Shown: in pieces, positions 48,296 to 51,556 of the stretch | Layout of the letters: every line of letters begins with the position of its first letter | How positions within the stretch are numbered: the first letter of the stretch is position 1 | Source: Crocinitomicaceae bacterium | GTDB taxonomy: Bacteria > Bacteroidota > Bacteroidia > Flavobacteriales_D > Sanyastnellaceae | Assembly (NCBI GenBank): GCA_002690915.1 | Contig: NZGF01000080.1 | Location: 1 to 51,556 of the forward strand | Direction: 5' to 3' | Length of the DNA: 51,556 nt | Made by a program: the position numbers and the translations under genes | The notes under the pieces: model-generated | The model's input: the letters and a program-made list of their open reading frames with translations, nothing else | The model's database searches: none | What the model was told of the DNA's origin: nothing

Positions 48296-48969
48296 TGTGT
48301 TCACTGGCCTCCCATCTTCGACGCTTGGCGATGGCACTGATCATCTTATCCAGCATGGTGGTCAGCGGATGCCGACCCGAGCCGGACAACAACTTGACAC
48401 TTGCCGTGACGGTGCTTCATGTCGACACAAGTGACCCGGTAGCAGATATCGACTTCGAATTGGAACGGCGGGTGCTAGAAAACGGCATACTCAATGGCAA
48501 CTACCAGCCAGTGGGGTCTGCGACCTCCAATGCGGTAGGCTTGGCGAATTTCTATTTCAAAAGGGTCAACGCACTGGATTACCAACTCAACTTGGTTTCG
48601 ACCGATTGGTTCGCCCGTTCGGACTTCATCCAACCAGATTCCTTTCTTGAATCGTCCAAGGTCGACTACACGACAGAAGCAACCCCTAGAGGCACCGTGC
48701 ACATTCGACTCGTCAACACCTACCCGCTCAACGAGGAGGATAAGGTACAGTTCCGCACCCTGAACCCTACAAGTGACTTCCTCACCTGTTCCAATGCGTG
48801 GGAAACCCACTTCGGCACAGAAGTAGATGTAGAGCGCACGTGTGATTTGGAAGCCGATCGGTATCTGTCCTATCGCTACCATGTCACCCGCAATGGAGAA
48901 TTAACCGAAAACCTCGACAGCATCTGGGTGTCCCGGGGAGAACTCACTGAATTGCTCATCGCTTACTGA
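48295..48969 (+). CDS. Lipoprotein of unknown function
   Basis: A 224-residue protein from ATG 48295. The signal MALIILSSMVVSGC gives a lipobox with Cys. The rest is predicted beta-rich and looks like a carboxypeptidase-regulatory-like or transthyretin-like fold (NAVGLANFYFKRVNALDYQL), with two further cysteines in FLTCSNAWE and ERTCDLEAD that may form a disulphide. I do not recognise a named family. TGATG overlaps on both sides couple it to uvrD upstream and the esterase downstream, an unusual company for a periplasmic or outer membrane lipoprotein. Confidence 0.7.
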   Translation: MCSLASHLRRLAMALIILSSMVVSGCRPEPDNNLTLAVTVLHVDTSDPVADIDFELERRVLENGILNGNYQPVGSATSNAVGLANFYFKRVNALDYQLNLVSTDWFARSDFIQPDSFLESSKVDYTTEATPRGTVHIRLVNTYPLNEEDKVQFRTLNPTSDFLTCSNAWETHFGTEVDVERTCDLEADRYLSYRYHVTRNGELTENLDSIWVSRGELTELLIAY

Positions 48970-49601
48970 TGCCGTACCACTCGCTGTCCGTTACCAAGAC
49001 CGCTCGGTACTTCACCTCCGGCCCCGCTATCTCGGAAGCTAAAGGTGTGCTGATCGTCCTGCACGGTTACGGCCAGTTGCCCGAGTTCTTTCTGCGGCGC
49101 CTTCAACCGCTGGCCGACGCCGGATGGGCTATCGTCGCACCAGAGGGGTTGCATCGGTTTTACCTCGAAGGAGCCCACGGGCGTGTGGGAGCCTCGTGGA
49201 TGACAAAAGAAGCACGGGAAGACGACATTGCGGACTACGTGCGGTACCTCGATGCCTTGTCGGTCAAACTTGATTTAACAGAGCGGCGCCTTGTTCTGCT
49301 CGGATTTTCCCAAGGCGTAGCAACTGCATCCCGCTGGGTGGCGATGGGAAACACCGCGTTCAGCCGGTTGATTTTGTGGTCTGGGGTATTCCCACCGGAT
49401 TATCCATGGGAATCGGGCACCGAACAAATGAAATCGATGCGCATTGATGTGGCGCTGGGCACCGAAGACGACTTCTTCGACGATTCTCTGCTGAAGACAA
49501 CGGCTTCAGTTTTGGAAGAGAAGGCTGTATCCTTCACGACCCATTCTTTTCAAGGAGGACACGCCATCGACACGGACTTGTTACAGCGTTTGTTGGACTG
49601 A
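48969..49601 (+). CDS. Alpha/beta hydrolase, phospholipase/carboxylesterase-like
   Basis: A 210-residue alpha/beta hydrolase of the phospholipase/carboxylesterase type. The nucleophile is Ser114 in LGFSQGVATA, with the probable acid Asp167 or Asp168 (LGTEDDFF) and His198 in FQGGHAID; the oxyanion segment is VLHGYGQ near residue 32. No signal peptide, so it should be cytoplasmic. Natural substrate unknown; small esters, acyl thioesters or lysophospholipids are possible. Its ATG overlaps the stop of the lipoprotein gene. A promoter for the next gene overlaps its last codons. Confidence 0.85.
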   Translation: MPYHSLSVTKTARYFTSGPAISEAKGVLIVLHGYGQLPEFFLRRLQPLADAGWAIVAPEGLHRFYLEGAHGRVGASWMTKEAREDDIADYVRYLDALSVKLDLTERRLVLLGFSQGVATASRWVAMGNTAFSRLILWSGVFPPDYPWESGTEQMKSMRIDVALGTEDDFFDDSLLKTTASVLEEKAVSFTTHSFQGGHAIDTDLLQRLLD

Positions 49602-49621
49602 CCAAAGGCGCCGTATTTTTG
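49589..49621 (+). promoter_or_regulatory. Promoter of the peptidylarginine deiminase gene
   Basis: TTTG (49589-49592), 21-nt spacer, TATTTTTG (49614-49621); an alternative TTG in the same area gives 18 nt. The -7 box lies 14 nt before the ATG at 49636. The -33 part overlaps the end of the esterase gene. Confidence 0.65.
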
Positions 49622-49635
49622 ACCAAACTGCAAGT

Positions 49636-51438
49636 ATGAACCTCTCATTGAACCTCAACAGGGGTTTGACCGCGGTCTTCCTGACCGCGTGCACCGCCCT
49701 CCATGCTCAACACGTCACCTGGCCTCAAGCCATCACCAAGGCCGAACGTAACCACGTCGAACGCATCGGCTTTGAACCCGTCGCATCGCGCGGCATCGAG
49801 ACCCCGCCCCCATTTGATTCGCTGCGCACCGCTGCAGAATGGGAAGAAGTGGAAGCGTTGACCATCTCGTGGACTTCGTTTCCTTGCATTCAAAAGCAGA
49901 TTGTTGCCGCTTCGAAACAAGAATGCACCGTAATCATCTTCGCCGACGATGTCGGTGAAGTCGAAAATTACCTAACCAGTTCCACCTGCGGCGGTGTGAT
50001 GGACTTGGAAAATGTGGAAATCGTTTCCGCAGAGTACAATTCCATTTGGATCCGCGATTACGGGGCCAACACCGTCTATGGAAGCTGGAACGATGACCGA
50101 GTTTTGGTGGATTGGATGTACAATCGGCCACGCCCAGACGATGACGCCATTCCCGATGTGCTCGGGGACCACATGGGGCTGGACGTGTACACCACCACAG
50201 CCGAACCCAACGACTTGATGAACACAGGTGGAAATTGGATGTCTGATGGATTCGGAACTGCTTTTGCGTCTGAGCTTATTCTTGAAGAAAACGACGGAGG
50301 CAGTTCGTGGTGGACAGATTTTCCGGACCACAGCGAGACCGAAATCGACCAAATCATCGAGGACTTCCACGGCATAGACACCTACATCAAAATGCCAGTC
50401 TTACCCTACGACGGCATTCACCACATTGACATGCACATGAAATTGCTCGACGAGAGCACCCTCCTCGTTGCCGAATATCCAATGGGGATTGCAGATGGAC
50501 CTCAAATCAATGCGAACATGGATTATGTGTTGGCAAATTACACGACGAAGTGGGGCACACCGTTCGACATCATTCGCATCCCAAGTCCGCCCGAGCAAGG
50601 CGGAGGCTACCCGAACCAAAACGGCTGGTACTTGACGTATACAAATTCCGTCTTCGTCAACAACACCATTCTTCTGCCCACCTACTACACCGCGTACGAC
50701 ACCACCGCCATCCGCATCTACGAGGAGGCCTTACCAGGGTACGAAGTGGTCGGCATCGATTGCGACAACAACGGCTCAGCCATCATTTCTCTAAGTGGCG
50801 CCATCCATTGCATTACCCATACCGTAGGCGTTGACGACCCGCTCATGATCAGTCACTTGGCGCTGCCAGACACGGAAGACGACCAAAACGACTACGACGT
50901 GGAGGCGTACTTGAGCCACCGCAGCGGCATCCAGACTGCTACCCTGCATTGGGCGACCGATCCGACTGGGGAATGGACTTCCGTGAGCATGATAAATGCA
51001 GATTATCTGGGCAACTGGATTGCCAGCATTCCAGCCCACCCTCCCGGCACAACGCTGCACTATTACATAGAAGGACAGGCAAACTCAGGAAAAGTAGGTA
51101 ATCGTCCCATGCCCGCTCCAGACGGTTGGTGGAGTTTTGAGGTCATCGACCCAACGGTGGGCATCGGTGAGTTTGACGCGTCGCCGATGGCAGCGGCCTA
51201 TCCCAACCCCGCCTCAGCCATCACCAGCATCCCCATGGAATTGCGCAGCGGCACTTCGGGCAGTTTGGTGGTTTACAATGCGCTTGGCGCACAGGTCGAC
51301 TTGCTCCATCAAGGCTACTTCCCCGCTGGGAGCTCGCACTACTTCCTGCACGCGAATCAAATGGCGTCCGGACCTTACCTCATTGTCTTTCAAACCGACG
51401 AGGGACAGCAATGGAGCCAGCACCTGATGGTAAAGTGA
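49636..51438 (+). CDS. Secreted peptidylarginine deiminase, PPAD-like, with T9SS sorting domain
   Basis: A 600-residue enzyme of the guanidino-modifying superfamily. It has a signal peptide (cleavage near ALHA, residue 24), a catalytic domain (about 55-405), an Ig-like domain (about 425-500) and a type A T9SS sorting tail (YPNPASAITSIP to the end). Compared, from memory, with the citrullinating enzyme PPAD of Porphyromonas gingivalis, the key residues match: Asp141 (WIRDYG), Arg164 and Arg166 (YNRPRPDDD), His263 and Asp265 (HIDMH), Asn337 (YTNSV) and nucleophile Cys392 (AIHCITH). The two arginines bind the carboxylate in PPAD, so preference for C-terminal arginine is predicted. Agmatine deiminase is the alternative, but it is cytosolic and lacks these arginines and the tail. 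It has its own promoter and terminator. Confidence 0.87.
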   Translation: MNLSLNLNRGLTAVFLTACTALHAQHVTWPQAITKAERNHVERIGFEPVASRGIETPPPFDSLRTAAEWEEVEALTISWTSFPCIQKQIVAASKQECTVIIFADDVGEVENYLTSSTCGGVMDLENVEIVSAEYNSIWIRDYGANTVYGSWNDDRVLVDWMYNRPRPDDDAIPDVLGDHMGLDVYTTTAEPNDLMNTGGNWMSDGFGTAFASELILEENDGGSSWWTDFPDHSETEIDQIIEDFHGIDTYIKMPVLPYDGIHHIDMHMKLLDESTLLVAEYPMGIADGPQINANMDYVLANYTTKWGTPFDIIRIPSPPEQGGGYPNQNGWYLTYTNSVFVNNTILLPTYYTAYDTTAIRIYEEALPGYEVVGIDCDNNGSAIISLSGAIHCITHTVGVDDPLMISHLALPDTEDDQNDYDVEAYLSHRSGIQTATLHWATDPTGEWTSVSMINADYLGNWIASIPAHPPGTTLHYYIEGQANSGKVGNRPMPAPDGWWSFEVIDPTVGIGEFDASPMAAAYPNPASAITSIPMELRSGTSGSLVVYNALGAQVDLLHQGYFPAGSSHYFLHANQMASGPYLIVFQTDEGQQWSQHLMVK

Positions 51439-51556
51439 CACCGGAGTTTCGCCCAATGAAAAGGCCCGCTCTTTGCGGGCCTTTTCATTGGGCGAAACTC
51501 CGGTGTCACTTTACCATCAGGTGCTGGCTCCATTGCTGTCCCTCGTCGGTTTGAAA
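51388..51556. repeat. Perfect 82-bp inverted repeat ending at the window edge (probable assembly fold-back)
   Basis: Bases 51388-51469 and 51475-51556 are exact reverse complements around the loop TCTTT. The left arm includes the last codons of the deiminase gene; the right arm simply reads them backwards, up to the last base. Only the inner part (51458-51486) is needed for the terminator. The outer part has no evident biological sense and probably arose by hairpin-primed fold-back or an assembler turning back at a contig end. Confidence 0.9.
51458..51486 (+). terminator. Terminator after the deiminase gene
   Basis: Arms GAAAAGGCCCGC and GCGGGCCTTTTC with the loop TCTTT, followed by a short T run. 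A convincing intrinsic terminator 20 bp after the stop codon. Bases beyond about 51480 may be mirrored rather than genuine, so the right arm is partly uncertain. Confidence 0.7.

Noticed and set aside
51475-51556. A converging gene after the deiminase terminator
   Set aside because: The bases are an exact reverse complement of the preceding 82 bp, best explained as an assembly fold-back.

Overview
The window looks like a chromosomal segment of a member of the Bacteroidota (Bacteroidetes), probably a Flavobacteriia-like lineage with a fairly GC-balanced genome. The evidence is: type IX secretion (T9SS) C-terminal sorting tails on two secreted proteins; a PorE-like lipoprotein; a GWxTD protein; a str operon without tuf that runs without a break through S10, spc and alpha; the order rpoA-rplQ-carA-eno; promoter boxes of the Bacteroidota type (TTG, about 19-21 nt, TAnnTTTG); and almost no Shine-Dalgarno sequences.

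Layout. (1) 1-1.85 kb, minus strand: remnant of a type I restriction island, a GIY-YIG/DUF4357 protein next to an HsdR that has lost its motor and nuclease part. (2) 1.9-3.8 kb: LpxH-like phosphoesterase coupled to a glycosyltransferase, ending in a terminator shared with a converging tRNA-Glu. (3) 3.9-8.6 kb: dps and proS on the minus strand, divergent from a Gly/Tyr-rich lipoprotein and an OmpP1/FadL-like outer membrane protein. (4) 8.6-13.7 kb: a coiled-coil protein with a dead zinc ribbon plus a Nif3-like protein, divergent from lpxK, a TlpA-like thioredoxin lipoprotein and lpxH. (5) 13.8-19.5 kb: a large T9SS-secreted beta-propeller protein, lipA with an outer membrane protein, an OsmC-family protein and a 38-residue lipoprotein. 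(6) 19.5-25.2 kb: rmuC, a GWxTD lipoprotein, rlmB and a PorE-like lipoprotein. (7) 25.2-27.7 kb: eno and carA. (8) 27.8-45.7 kb: 33 genes from rpsL to rplQ on the minus strand, with no gap above 49 bp, between one recognisable promoter and one strong terminator. (9) 45.9-51.4 kb: uvrD/pcrA, a lipoprotein and an esterase in stop/start-overlapping order, then a secreted peptidylarginine deiminase closely resembling the Porphyromonas gingivalis enzyme PPAD. (10) The last 82 bases are an exact mirror of the preceding DNA, most likely a contig-end fold-back artefact.

How the parts fit. Most genes are housekeeping: translation, protein export, lipid A assembly (lpxK, lpxH), lipoate, pyrimidine/arginine precursor synthesis and glycolysis. 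The accessory interest lies in the envelope and secretion genes (PPAD-like enzyme, propeller protein, PorE-like anchor), in the decayed restriction locus, and in gene-expression architecture: promoter boxes placed exactly 4 nt before start codons, terminators built inside the last codons of genes, and recurrent TGATG stop/start overlaps. No CRISPR array, insertion sequence or rRNA gene was seen.
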